64,000 nucleotides of DNA from Edaphocola aurantiacus (lineage in GTDB: Bacteria; Bacteroidota; Bacteroidia; Chitinophagales; Chitinophagaceae), in assembly GCF_019797745.1 (NCBI RefSeq), contig NZ_VOSI01000003.1, positions 434,001-498,000 on the forward strand, given 5' to 3'. The position numbers and the translations under genes are program-made. A model generated the notes under the pieces. The model was not told the DNA's origin. It did no database searches and saw only the letters and a program-made list of their open reading frames with translations. Of this stretch, positions 18,904-27,237 are shown piece by piece (the first letter of the stretch is position 1; every line of letters begins with the position of its first letter).

Positions 18904-19431
18904 ATGGCTATACAGCGTCCCTTTAACCTGAACAAATGGATCGATGAACACCGTCACCTGCTGAAACCACCGGTAGGTAATCAGCAAGTGTACAAGCAGG
19001 TAGATGATTTTATCGTAATGGTCGTAGGAGGCCCCAACAGCCGTAAAGACTTTCACTACAACGAAACAGAAGAGCTGTTTTATCAGCTGGAAGGCGATGT
19101 AGTGGTACGCATCATTGAAGACGGAAAGATCGTACCTATTGAAATTAAGGAAGGGGATATGTTCCTGCTGCCGGCACGTGTACCACACTCACCGCAGCGC
19201 GGACCCAATACAGTAGGCCTGGTAATTGAACGCGTTCGTCCCGATACCATGCTCGATTCTTTTGCCTGGTATTGCGAGAACTGTTCTCATAAGTTATACG
19301 AAGAATTCCTGCCGGTAGCCGATATCGTAACGCAGTTACCGCCGGTAATGAATGCCTTTTATGCAGACGAAGCAAAACGTACCTGCACAGAGTGTGGCAC
19401 CATTATGGAGCCGCCACAGAAACTGGCATAA
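18904..19431 (+). CDS. nbaC: 3-hydroxyanthranilate 3,4-dioxygenase
   Basis: 175 residues, a cupin. Catalytic iron ligands His51, Glu57 and His95 fall at the same positions as in the Cupriavidus enzyme, and a C-terminal rubredoxin-like iron site is present as Cys124/Cys127 (CENC) and Cys161/Cys164 (CTEC). It opens the ring of 3-hydroxyanthranilate to 2-amino-3-carboxymuconate semialdehyde in the kynurenine route of tryptophan breakdown or de novo NAD synthesis. No other kynurenine gene is next to it. It starts 65 bp after the ABC permease, so co-transcription is possible but not required by spacing. Confidence 0.95.
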   Translation: MAIQRPFNLNKWIDEHRHLLKPPVGNQQVYKQVDDFIVMVVGGPNSRKDFHYNETEELFYQLEGDVVVRIIEDGKIVPIEIKEGDMFLLPARVPHSPQRGPNTVGLVIERVRPDTMLDSFAWYCENCSHKLYEEFLPVADIVTQLPPVMNAFYADEAKRTCTECGTIMEPPQKLA

Positions 19432-19448
19432 TCAAAAATATTGCCTCG

Positions 19449-19497
19449 AAAAAAATATGCTGCAGAGCCGTAAAACGTTCCTGTGGCATATTTTTTT
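19449..19497 (+). terminator. long hairpin after the dioxygenase gene
   Basis: Stem AAAAAAATATGC (19449-19460) / GCATATTTTTTT (19486-19497), extended inward by CAG/CTG and two wobble pairs. It lies 18 bp past the stop codon and ends in seven T. Confidence 0.7.
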
Positions 19498-19529
19498 GCG
19501 TCCGATATCGTACCCTGAGGACATCGAAG

Positions 19530-19727
19530 GGTGCTATCGCTGTGATGAAAACAAGAAAGCGATCCGTACCGTACAGATCGCTTAGGATGGCCTTATAAAT
19601 CCGGCGTTACGAAACAGTCTTTTTCACGCATAACAGACTTTATCCTCCTCGTCATTTCGAGCACAGCGTAGCGACGTCGGGAAATCTCCTCATTTAATTA
19701 CCATAAGAGCAAAAGGTAGCAATCAGA
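19530..19727 (-). repeat. dispersed element fragments
   Basis: Mosaic of pieces of the ~480-bp element in reverse orientation: GCTATCGCTGTGATGAAAAC near 19532, GCGATCCGTACCGTACAGATCGCTT near 19559 and CCTTATAAATCCGGCGTT near 19591. These are followed by the separate short repeat TCATTTCGAGCACAGCG...GGGAAATCTCC (19651-19692) and a trailing GCAAAAGGTAGC. It fills most of the gap between the dioxygenase gene and the next gene. No coding potential seen. Confidence 0.65.
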
Positions 19728-19787
19728 CACCGGGAAATGAATTTAAAATGTTTCTAAAGGGGAGCCTTCTATATTATGTTAAGTAGC

Positions 19788-20138
19788 TTACTTGAACATA
19801 AATACCATCACCTGTTCATCACCTTCCAATTTGCGCTCCCGGATAATAATCCCTTCCGCTTTAGGATATTTCTGCTTGACCTGCAGTGTAACTGTATCAA
19901 TCGGTTTCTTAGGTACGCGACCTTGTCGCAGTAGTTTTACCAGCTCCGCATCAGCTTTGAAAGAATCCACCACCACAAAAGCATCTTCAGGCTCTTCGTG
20001 TATATACACCCAAAGCTCATTAGATTCAATCAGGGCAGATACACCAATAGTCACCACAGCAGATTTCAGTGCAGGCTTCTGCGCATACAACACTGTAGTG
20101 CCGCACAGGAACAAAAATGAAAAGAATACAGACTTCAT
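19788..20138 (-). CDS. small secreted protein of unknown function
   Basis: 116 residues from the ATG at 20138, chosen because it gives a clean signal peptide (MKSVFFSFLFLCGTTVLYAQ); an upstream in-frame ATG would add 30 residues before it. The mature part has an alpha/beta pattern (VVTIGVSALIESNELWVYI, AFVVVDSFKADAELVKLLRQ) and ends in VMVFMFK. I do not recognise the family. It is a lone gene, flanked by a repeat-filled gap on one side and a long A+T-rich spacer on the other. Confidence 0.6.
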   Translation of the reverse strand: MKSVFFSFLFLCGTTVLYAQKPALKSAVVTIGVSALIESNELWVYIHEEPEDAFVVVDSFKADAELVKLLRQGRVPKKPIDTVTLQVKQKYPKAEGIIIRERKLEGDEQVMVFMFK

Positions 20139-20714
20139 ACCACACAATAATACAACAAAAGGTGAGTTTAATCTCATAATGAAAAAGTAAAATTGGAAAT
20201 AGTAAGCAGGAGCTTTTAGAAACAGCACTGAGATGTAGTTAGAGGTGGCTGTAGGGCAATACAGAAGATTAGCGTATGGAAAGGTATAGGAGTGGTGTTT
20301 TATAATTCATTACTTAACATAATGTAAATTATAGGACAAGGAGTGGAAATAATATTAATGCTGTATAATTAAACACCCATACAGAGAAATATAAGAGTTT
20401 GCCAGCTTCCCTATAATGTGTATTTTACAGCTGTAAAAATAATTAAATTTGCCCTTATTAATTTTTTGAATTTTCGAAATAATTACGAAAATGTTGCTTA
20501 CAAAGTACAACAAATGTAGCCTAGTTAACAATGCAATGGAAAATGCTCTTACATCTTAATCATGAATAGTTGAATTGTATTTGTATATATGAAACTGTTA
20601 TTAAATGAGAATCTGGGAGTAAAAATAACAAGTAAAAAAAACGGATAAAAAAACAGTATATTTCACGTTTTTGTACCTGAAATATATTTTAATTTTATTA
20701 CTGGAGACTTACAT
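20139..20714. other. A+T-rich spacer before the restriction/defence island
   Basis: About 575 bp with no credible gene. Composition becomes clearly more A+T-rich toward the right, matching the island that follows. The last ~60 bp hold TATATTTC and TTTTTGTACC, possible promoter pieces for the Vsr gene, but nothing definite. No integrase, tRNA or direct repeat marking an island boundary was seen. Confidence 0.6.
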
Positions 20715-21143
20715 ATGGCCGATGTACACTCTAAAGAGATAAGAAGTTTTAATATGAGCCGCATAAAGGGCAAGGATACCAAACCTGAAATGCTGGTGCG
20801 TAAATTTTTGTTTTCGAAAGGATTACGCTATAAACTGCATGATAAAACGCTACCGGGTAAACCAGACATAGTTTTTCCTAAGTACAAAACAGTGCTGTTT
20901 ATACATGGTTGTTTCTGGCATGGGCACGAAGGTTGCAAATATTATGTGGTACCTAAAACAAAAACAGAATGGTGGCTTACCAAAATAAATGGCAATATCC
21001 GAAAGGATGCAGATAGTATTGCGAGGCTACAGCAACTGGGCTGGAAAGTAATAGTAGTGTGGGAATGTGAGCTTAAGCCCGGTAAGCTGGATGACACATT
21101 ACAAAATCTAATGAAAACGTTTAAACAAAACAATGAGTCTTAA
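20715..21143 (+). CDS. vsr: very short patch repair endonuclease Vsr
   Basis: 142 residues. The family pattern is clear: N-terminal RSFNMSRIKGKDTKPEMLVR, then the catalytic PGKPDIVF with Asp51, His64 and the HGCFWHGHEGC block with His69. Asp51 and His69 carry the same numbers as in E. coli Vsr. The WWLTKINGNIRKD motif follows. Vsr nicks DNA beside T:G mismatches arising from deamination of 5-methylcytosine, and is nearly always encoded beside the matching cytosine methyltransferase, as here (11-bp overlap). It is the first gene of a four-gene overlapping operon in A+T-rich DNA, consistent with horizontal transfer. Confidence 0.96.
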   Translation: MADVHSKEIRSFNMSRIKGKDTKPEMLVRKFLFSKGLRYKLHDKTLPGKPDIVFPKYKTVLFIHGCFWHGHEGCKYYVVPKTKTEWWLTKINGNIRKDADSIARLQQLGWKVIVVWECELKPGKLDDTLQNLMKTFKQNNES

Positions 21144-22383
21144 ATATATTGATCTGTTTGCCGGTGCCGGTGGTTTGTCCGAGGGATTTATCCGTGCGGG
21201 CTTTAAACCTGTGGCCCATGTGGAAATGGATAAAGCAGCGTGCTATACACTGCAAACCCGTGTAGCATATCATTATCTGAAATCAGAAAACCGCTTTTCA
21301 GAATATGTTTCTTACCTTAAAGGAGAGATATCAAGAAAAGAACTTTATAGTAGAATACCTGCAGAGTTCCTGGGCTCTGTTATTAATCTTCCTGTTGGTG
21401 CTGAAAATAATCCTGCTATTCATAAAGCTATAGAAAAACAGTTAAAAGACGAAGAAGTTGATTTAATTATTGGTGGCCCACCCTGCCAGGCTTACTCGTT
21501 AGCTGGACGTGCGCGTTCAAAGAACGGGATGAAAGGAGACAAGAGAAATTACCTGTATGTACAATATGGGAAATACCTGGAAAGATATAAACCCAAAATG
21601 TTTGTATTTGAAAATGTCCTGGGCCTGTTATCTGCCGGAAAAGGTGTTTATCTCGAAAATATGAGAAAGCTTTTTCTTAAAAAAGGCTATGATATGAAGG
21701 TGTTCCGGTTAGAGGCCAATGATTTTGGGGTTTTACAAAACAGAAAACGTATTATTATAATTGGCTGGAAAAGTGAGCTGGATATAGAAGTGCCAGATCT
21801 TGAAATGGTTAAGATGGCTACAGCTCATACAGTACAATCTCTGTTCAACGATCTGCCTAAAATACAGGCAGGAGAAGGTAGTAGATATCTTAATTATAGT
21901 TCAAAAACCAACGAGTACCTTTCAGGGAAAGCAATACGCAATGGTATAGACATTCTTACACAGCATATTGCTCGTCCTCATACAGATCAGGATAAAGAGA
22001 TATATCGTATTGCAGTACAAAAATGGAATACCGAAAAAGCCCGGTTAAATTATAACGATCTGCCGGAAAAATTAAAGACACACCAAAACAGGAGTTCATT
22101 TTTTGACAGGTTTAAAGTAGTGGCACCAAATGAACCTTTTTCGCAGACTGTGGTTGCACATATTGCCAAGGATGGTCATTATTATATACATCCCGATATA
22201 GAACAAAATCGTTCAATTACGATTCGTGAAGCCGCAAGGTTACAATCTTTCCCGGATGATTACTTTTTTGAAGGTGTAAAAGATGGCATTAACCGTACTC
22301 CTGCATTTAAACAAATAGGCAATGCTGTACCTCCATTAATGGCATATGAGATTGCAAATAAAGTGAGAGAAATATTATTATGA
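21133..22383 (+). CDS. DNA (cytosine-5) methyltransferase
   Basis: 416 residues with all main C5-methyltransferase motifs in order: I (DLFAGAGGLSEGF), IV (GGPPCQAYS, catalytic Cys118), VI (FENVLGL, Glu160-Val162), VIII (QNRKRIIIIGW), IX (REAARLQSFPD) and X (QIGNAVPPLMA). The stretch between VIII and IX is the target-recognition region; its sequence specificity cannot be predicted by eye. It methylates cytosine at C5 and presumably protects the host against a partner restriction activity. It overlaps vsr by 11 bp and the following ATPase gene by 4 bp (ATGA). No classical restriction endonuclease gene is adjacent. Confidence 0.96.
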   Translation: MSLKYIDLFAGAGGLSEGFIRAGFKPVAHVEMDKAACYTLQTRVAYHYLKSENRFSEYVSYLKGEISRKELYSRIPAEFLGSVINLPVGAENNPAIHKAIEKQLKDEEVDLIIGGPPCQAYSLAGRARSKNGMKGDKRNYLYVQYGKYLERYKPKMFVFENVLGLLSAGKGVYLENMRKLFLKKGYDMKVFRLEANDFGVLQNRKRIIIIGWKSELDIEVPDLEMVKMATAHTVQSLFNDLPKIQAGEGSRYLNYSSKTNEYLSGKAIRNGIDILTQHIARPHTDQDKEIYRIAVQKWNTEKARLNYNDLPEKLKTHQNRSSFFDRFKVVAPNEPFSQTVVAHIAKDGHYYIHPDIEQNRSITIREAARLQSFPDDYFFEGVKDGINRTPAFKQIGNAVPPLMAYEIANKVREILL

Positions 22384-24539
22384 CAGATTCTAAAAAACAT
22401 AACATAAAAGCCAAGAGTCATATCCTAAGCCTATTGGGTGATGAACTTATAGGTAGTGATAGCCTCGCTATTTTTGAGTTAGTGAAAAATGCTTATGATG
22501 CCGATGCTGAAAATGTTACTGTCGAATTTATAGACTTAAATCAGGAAAATCAGCAAATAATCATTGAGGACGACGGACATGGTATGAATAATTCCGTTAT
22601 TCAAGATGTATGGTTGACTATTGGCACAGACTTTAAAAGAGGCAAAAACAGAAAGGAAAGTGAAAAGTATAAAAGAGTTTCATTTGGTAACAAAGGTGTT
22701 GGACGGCTAGCTGTTCATAAATTGGCCAAAAAAATTACTCTTGAAACACAGGCAGAAGGTGAGGCTCTCGCTAGTCGTCTGATAATTGATTGGGCTGAAT
22801 TAATAGCATCAAAAGAATTTATCCAAGAGCTAGAAGTAAATATACAAACGGTTTCAGGAATATCTTTCCCCAAGGGTAAAGGCACAAGAATTATTTTAGA
22901 TAATCTGACAACAAAAAGGTGGACAAAGAAGGCACTGAAAGACTTAGTAAGAAAAATAGAAAATATTAAAAATCCTTTTACACCTAATCCGGATTTTAAT
23001 ATTAAAATTAAAGCAAACGATTTTCATCAGGAATGGATAAACGAGGTAGCTGGTACTACGAATATATTAAACGACAGCCTTTATAAATTCTCTTTTAAGG
23101 TTAAAGTTAGCAGCGAAAACCCTGATGATTTTGCAAAATTCATATGGCTTTATTATTTTAATCCACCTGTGCAAATAAAGGTTGATAAGAGAATATCAAG
23201 AAACAGAGAAACTACTGATTTTCACATTGGGGAGTTATTTAAGGAAATTGATGGTGAAGAGGATTATTGTATGTTTCTGAGAAATAAAGACCTAAAAGGA
23301 ATAGGTACTTTCAAAGGAAATTTTTTTGTGTTTAATCAAAGCTCTGTTATATTAAAACAGAATTTCGGAGGACAGGTTAATGCAGTAAAACAGTTTATCA
23401 AAGAAAATTCAGGCGTTAAAATATTTCGTGATAATATAAGAGTATATAATTACGGAGAACCTTATGATGACTGGCTTGGACTTGATTTAGATAAAATACA
23501 AAGAACTGGAGATCACTTTGGAAAAAAAGTAACCGTAGGAGCTATTGAATTGGATTTGAAAAGCAGTAACGAAGGTTTAGTTGAAAAAACAAACCGGGAA
23601 GGCTTTACTGATAATGAAACCTATAATCGCTTCCATCTTTTAACCAAAGAAGTCTATAATTTTTTTGAAAGAGAGGCAGAGAGGGATAAAGATTTAGTTG
23701 AAGAGTATATTCAGGGAACAAGGCCAATAAAAAAAGTAGGTTTTAGCGAAACTATAAAAGAGCTTGAAGAGAAAATTAAAGATAAGAATCTTGAAAAAGA
23801 ACTAAAGCCTCTGCTAACCCGTGTTGATAAAGACTATACAGAAATGCGCGATATAATGGTGAACTCTGGTATGACCGGATTGAACTTAGGTATAGCCTTT
23901 CATGAAGTTGACAGAGAAATAAGATTTATTAATGCAGACCTAAATGCCGATCATATAGACATAAACGGAGTAAAAGATAAAGTTAGAAATTTGATTCAGA
24001 TTCTCGAAAGTTTATCGCCTATCCTAAGGCAAAATAAACCTGCGTTATCTTCTGCTAAGAAAATTCTGGAAATAGCCAAAAGACGTAATGAGAACAGATT
24101 TGCTTATCACAAAATAATTTTTTCTTGTCCTGTATTGACCGGAGAAAACGAAGACTTCAATGTTAAAGTACCTACGAATCTTCTGATATCTGCTGTTTCC
24201 AATCTAATAGATAATGCCATATATTGGGCAAGATCAAAGCGGGATCAGCAACGAAACGACAAATCCTATAAGCCTGCGATTTATATAGGAACTGATCTCT
24301 ATACATTTGAAGGCCCCGCTATTATTGTATGTGATAACGGCCCTGGTTTTTCAGTAGAGCCGGAATACCTTACTCAACCTTTTAAAACCAAAAAAGAAGG
24401 AGGCATGGGATTAGGTTTGTATTTTGCTGATCTTGTAATGAATATGATTGGCGGCAAACTTATCTTTCCTGATGCATCCGACCTCGAAATTCCTGCAGCA
24501 TATAATGGAGCTTGTATTGTTTTAGTATTCCCCAAATAA
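22380..24539 (+). CDS. two-module GHKL ATPase, histidine-kinase-like, in the methyltransferase operon
   Basis: 719 residues. An N-terminal GHKL/HSP90-like ATPase (Glu33..Asn37 in FELVKNAYDAD; EDDGHGM at 63-69; FGNKGVGRLA at 102-111) is followed by a ~250-residue middle region and a coiled stretch rich in E/K (ETIKELEEKIKDKN). A second, histidine-kinase-type module comes last: an H-box-like GIAFHEVDREI with His508, N-box NLIDNAI with Asn612, CDNGPGF (651-657), and a G2 box GGMGLGLYFAD. Having both a MORC/HSP90-type and a kinase-type GHKL fold in one chain is unusual. It overlaps the methyltransferase gene by 4 bp, and a receiver-like protein starts 11 bp after it. Role inferred: ATP-driven sensor or signalling part of a defence cassette. 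Confidence 0.8.
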   Translation: MTDSKKHNIKAKSHILSLLGDELIGSDSLAIFELVKNAYDADAENVTVEFIDLNQENQQIIIEDDGHGMNNSVIQDVWLTIGTDFKRGKNRKESEKYKRVSFGNKGVGRLAVHKLAKKITLETQAEGEALASRLIIDWAELIASKEFIQELEVNIQTVSGISFPKGKGTRIILDNLTTKRWTKKALKDLVRKIENIKNPFTPNPDFNIKIKANDFHQEWINEVAGTTNILNDSLYKFSFKVKVSSENPDDFAKFIWLYYFNPPVQIKVDKRISRNRETTDFHIGELFKEIDGEEDYCMFLRNKDLKGIGTFKGNFFVFNQSSVILKQNFGGQVNAVKQFIKENSGVKIFRDNIRVYNYGEPYDDWLGLDLDKIQRTGDHFGKKVTVGAIELDLKSSNEGLVEKTNREGFTDNETYNRFHLLTKEVYNFFEREAERDKDLVEEYIQGTRPIKKVGFSETIKELEEKIKDKNLEKELKPLLTRVDKDYTEMRDIMVNSGMTGLNLGIAFHEVDREIRFINADLNADHIDINGVKDKVRNLIQILESLSPILRQNKPALSSAKKILEIAKRRNENRFAYHKIIFSCPVLTGENEDFNVKVPTNLLISAVSNLIDNAIYWARSKRDQQRNDKSYKPAIYIGTDLYTFEGPAIIVCDNGPGFSVEPEYLTQPFKTKKEGGMGLGLYFADLVMNMIGGKLIFPDASDLEIPAAYNGACIVLVFPK

Positions 24540-24550
24540 ACCAGAAAAAA

Positions 24551-25930
24551 ATGTTAGAAAAGCAAAATAAAATAATCATCGTTGATAATATAAAGGAACA
24601 ATTAGAAATACTTGGAAAATCATTTTTTGAAAATGGTTTAGGCTGTCGTACTTTTTTATATGATCCCACCTACGATGAGCCATTAAAAAATGTGAGAATT
24701 GCCTTTTTTGATATCAACCTAACTGAAATAGCGGTAGACACAGCATATGATTCTGATGAAGATATTTTAAAACATAATTCTAGTGTCTTTAATGCATTAG
24801 CAGATGCAATAAATCTTTATATAGCAAAAGATAATGGTCCTTATGTTTTAATTTTCTGGACCGCAAATAAAAAAGTGGTTAATGCATTTAAGCTTTTCAT
24901 GCAAGACGACGAAAGAGGCTTCAAAGATACAGCATCGCCCATTCTTATAGAGAGTATTGACAAAGCTGAATATAACATTGATGGTAGCGGTAAAAATTTA
25001 GCCGAAACTGTACTTGAAATGCTTAATGCAGACAATAGGATAAAGTTTTTATTTGATCTGGAAGATAACGCACGTATTGCAGGCGAAAATACACTCAATA
25101 GACTATATAGTATTTTGCCTAAAAGTGATAAATGGGGAGAAAGCATACAAGTGTTTGAAAATTTGGATAAAGTTTTATCAAAAATTGCAGCTTCAGCTTT
25201 AGGTTTTCAGCACGCAAAAGAAAACCCTAAAAAAGCAGTGTATGAGGGTTTAATGCCTGTGGTGAATTATGAATTTTTAAATAGTGAAAGTTCATTGGAC
25301 TGGAATCAAATAGTTAAACAATTAAATGGGGCCACTAAAGTTGGTGACCTGGTAAGCCCAGATAATGAAATTCAGAATAAAGTAAATACTTTTTATCATA
25401 TAGAAGACTTCAACGGTCATTCAAAGGATGTTCGTGGTTGCTTATTAGAGATTGACAAAGCTGTTCATGCTACATTGGATTCGTTCAATATTGCTGATAT
25501 TGACGTTTGGATAACCAAATTATTGGCAATTAAGGAAGGTAATGCAACACATCAAGCCAGAAAAACTTCTATTTTACAAAATTCAAAATTAATTGCAGTT
25601 GAAATTAGTGCTGCATGTGACTATTCAAATAAAAAAGAGAGAATCAATAAGTATATTTTGGGTGTATTAACTTCAAATTTGAATTCAAACATTGAACTTG
25701 ATTTAAATTTAAAAAGCAGGCCAGAAGCTTGTTATCACCTAGGAGGATGCAGTTTCAATCACAATGGCTCTAATTATCATATTTGGCTTAATCTTAATTA
25801 TGTTTTTGGAGCAAAACCAGATGATCCTCGTTTGGGGCAGCCATTGTTTATTTTAAAGAAGGAAATAATGGATATGCTTGGTAATAAATATGCGAGTCAC
25901 ATCTCCAGAATTGGCATAACAAGCTTTTAA
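24551..25930 (+). CDS. receiver-like N-terminal domain fused to an unknown C-terminal region
   Basis: 459 residues from the ATG at 24551 (MLEKQNKIIIVDN), preferred over one 39 bp upstream because that would run back into the ATPase gene. Residues ~6-150 resemble a response-regulator receiver: IIIVDN with Asp12, FFDINL with Asp54 in the phospho-acceptor position, FWTAN with the switch Thr, and ESIDKAEY with the conserved Lys, although a long insert separates strands 3 and 4. The remaining ~300 residues match nothing I know. There is no recognisable DNA-binding or nuclease motif; GGCSFNHNG and a Cys-poor alpha/beta pattern are visible. Given its place after the kinase-like ATPase, it is probably the signalling partner or the effector. 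Confidence 0.65.
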   Translation: MLEKQNKIIIVDNIKEQLEILGKSFFENGLGCRTFLYDPTYDEPLKNVRIAFFDINLTEIAVDTAYDSDEDILKHNSSVFNALADAINLYIAKDNGPYVLIFWTANKKVVNAFKLFMQDDERGFKDTASPILIESIDKAEYNIDGSGKNLAETVLEMLNADNRIKFLFDLEDNARIAGENTLNRLYSILPKSDKWGESIQVFENLDKVLSKIAASALGFQHAKENPKKAVYEGLMPVVNYEFLNSESSLDWNQIVKQLNGATKVGDLVSPDNEIQNKVNTFYHIEDFNGHSKDVRGCLLEIDKAVHATLDSFNIADIDVWITKLLAIKEGNATHQARKTSILQNSKLIAVEISAACDYSNKKERINKYILGVLTSNLNSNIELDLNLKSRPEACYHLGGCSFNHNGSNYHIWLNLNYVFGAKPDDPRLGQPLFILKKEIMDMLGNKYASHISRIGITSF

Positions 25931-26088
25931 ACATCGTAATAATCTATCTTCAGCGGGATATCCGCTGCTATCCCTCACGCACTCAAAATAAGTAAAGCCC
26001 CTACCCCGCAAAACCTGCGCAGGCTTTCACCATTTTTTATAAACATGATATGTAAAGATTGATCTGTTATTATTATTTAGCTCCGTCA

Positions 26089-27237
26089 CTAAAACATACC
26101 CCTCCTCCTCCAAAACGCTTCCCCACTCCATCTCCGCTCCTGACGGTAAAAGAGATCCTTATGCCGCAGATATTGCTGCCAAATGGCATTCATTTGGTTG
26201 GTGTATGTAGTATGGAATAAGTCAAGGTTTTTTAAATTATGTTCTGTCAGTACCTGGGTCTGCTGTATCAGTTCGGTCAGCTGCATGGCTCCGGCCATGG
26301 CATTGTACATACCTTGTGAGGATAAGGGATCGAAGCTCATGGCGGCATCGCCCAGGGCTACCCATTGCGGCCCGGCGAACTGTTCCAGGCAACTGGAATT
26401 GGCGGCTACAGTGCCTCTATAATCAATAGCGCCATCAACACGCTCCAGTAAGGCGCTGATCTGTGGATTGTCCTGTGTCAGATCCAGGTAACCGCTGGTG
26501 TTGCGGAGTGCCGCACGGTCGACCAGGTCAGCATCGGTCTGGAAAGCCAGCACCCGCTTATTTCCGGGTAAGGCGGAACTATACCACCAGCCATTGGCAG
26601 CTGCAGAAATGGTGCTTAGTTTATGGTCTTCCTTATCGGGCAATACAGCCCAGCAGGAAATCAGTTTGTCTTGTATTTGTCGCGCCACACCGGCTTTACG
26701 GGCAAAGTGTGATGACCGGCCACTGGCATCGATCACCAGTCTGGCTTCTATATGATGCATTTCCCTGCCGTTTAAGGCCATATCATCTACAGTCGTAATA
26801 TGCCAGCGCTGCTGCTCATAGTGTGCACTATGCAGTTTTGCAGGCCAGATGGCCTGTACGCCCCGCTCCAGGGCGGTTTTGCGCAGATATACTTCAAAGG
26901 CCTGTCTGTCCAGGTGCCAGCCAAATCCATCGGGATTGCGCAGGTGATCTGCAATCTGCACACGATCGCTGCCCCAGTAGGATTGTATGCCCATACTATT
27001 AATCGAGGAGACCTGCCCTGCCCCATCCTGTGCCCAGTTTTCGGGCAGACCCAGTCGCCTGAAGATGCGCCGGGCAGCAGGTGGCAGACATTCACCAACG
27101 CGCGCTACAGGCGCCGCCAGCTTATCGATCAGCACGACATTATAGTGCCCGGAGAGGGCGATAGCGGCTGTACAGCCGGCCACGCCCCCTCCGATGATCA
27201 CTATTTCTGCTTTGTTTTTGTTGTTTATAACATTCAT
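26089..27237 (-). CDS. LodB-like FAD-dependent oxidoreductase for CTQ biogenesis
   Basis: 382 residues. An N-terminal dinucleotide-binding motif GGGVAGCTAAIAL is followed by GECLPP (residues ~48-53) and GDAAMSFDPLSSQG near residue 300, the pattern of flavin monooxygenases related to tryptophan halogenases. In LodA/LodB systems this flavoprotein is needed to build the cysteine tryptophylquinone cofactor in the partner oxidase. The partner gene lies directly upstream; its stop codon overlaps this start (TAATG), so the pair is translationally coupled. A free-standing halogenase is less likely because of this pairing and the absence of other natural-product genes here. Confidence 0.88.
   Translation of the reverse strand: MNVINNKNKAEIVIIGGGVAGCTAAIALSGHYNVVLIDKLAAPVARVGECLPPAARRIFRRLGLPENWAQDGAGQVSSINSMGIQSYWGSDRVQIADHLRNPDGFGWHLDRQAFEVYLRKTALERGVQAIWPAKLHSAHYEQQRWHITTVDDMALNGREMHHIEARLVIDASGRSSHFARKAGVARQIQDKLISCWAVLPDKEDHKLSTISAAANGWWYSSALPGNKRVLAFQTDADLVDRAALRNTSGYLDLTQDNPQISALLERVDGAIDYRGTVAANSSCLEQFAGPQWVALGDAAMSFDPLSSQGMYNAMAGAMQLTELIQQTQVLTEHNLKNLDLFHTTYTNQMNAIWQQYLRHKDLFYRQERRWSGEAFWRRRGMF

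Noticed and set aside
20139-20714. Search for an integrase, attachment site or tRNA flanking the methyltransferase island
   Set aside because: None found; transfer is suggested by composition only.
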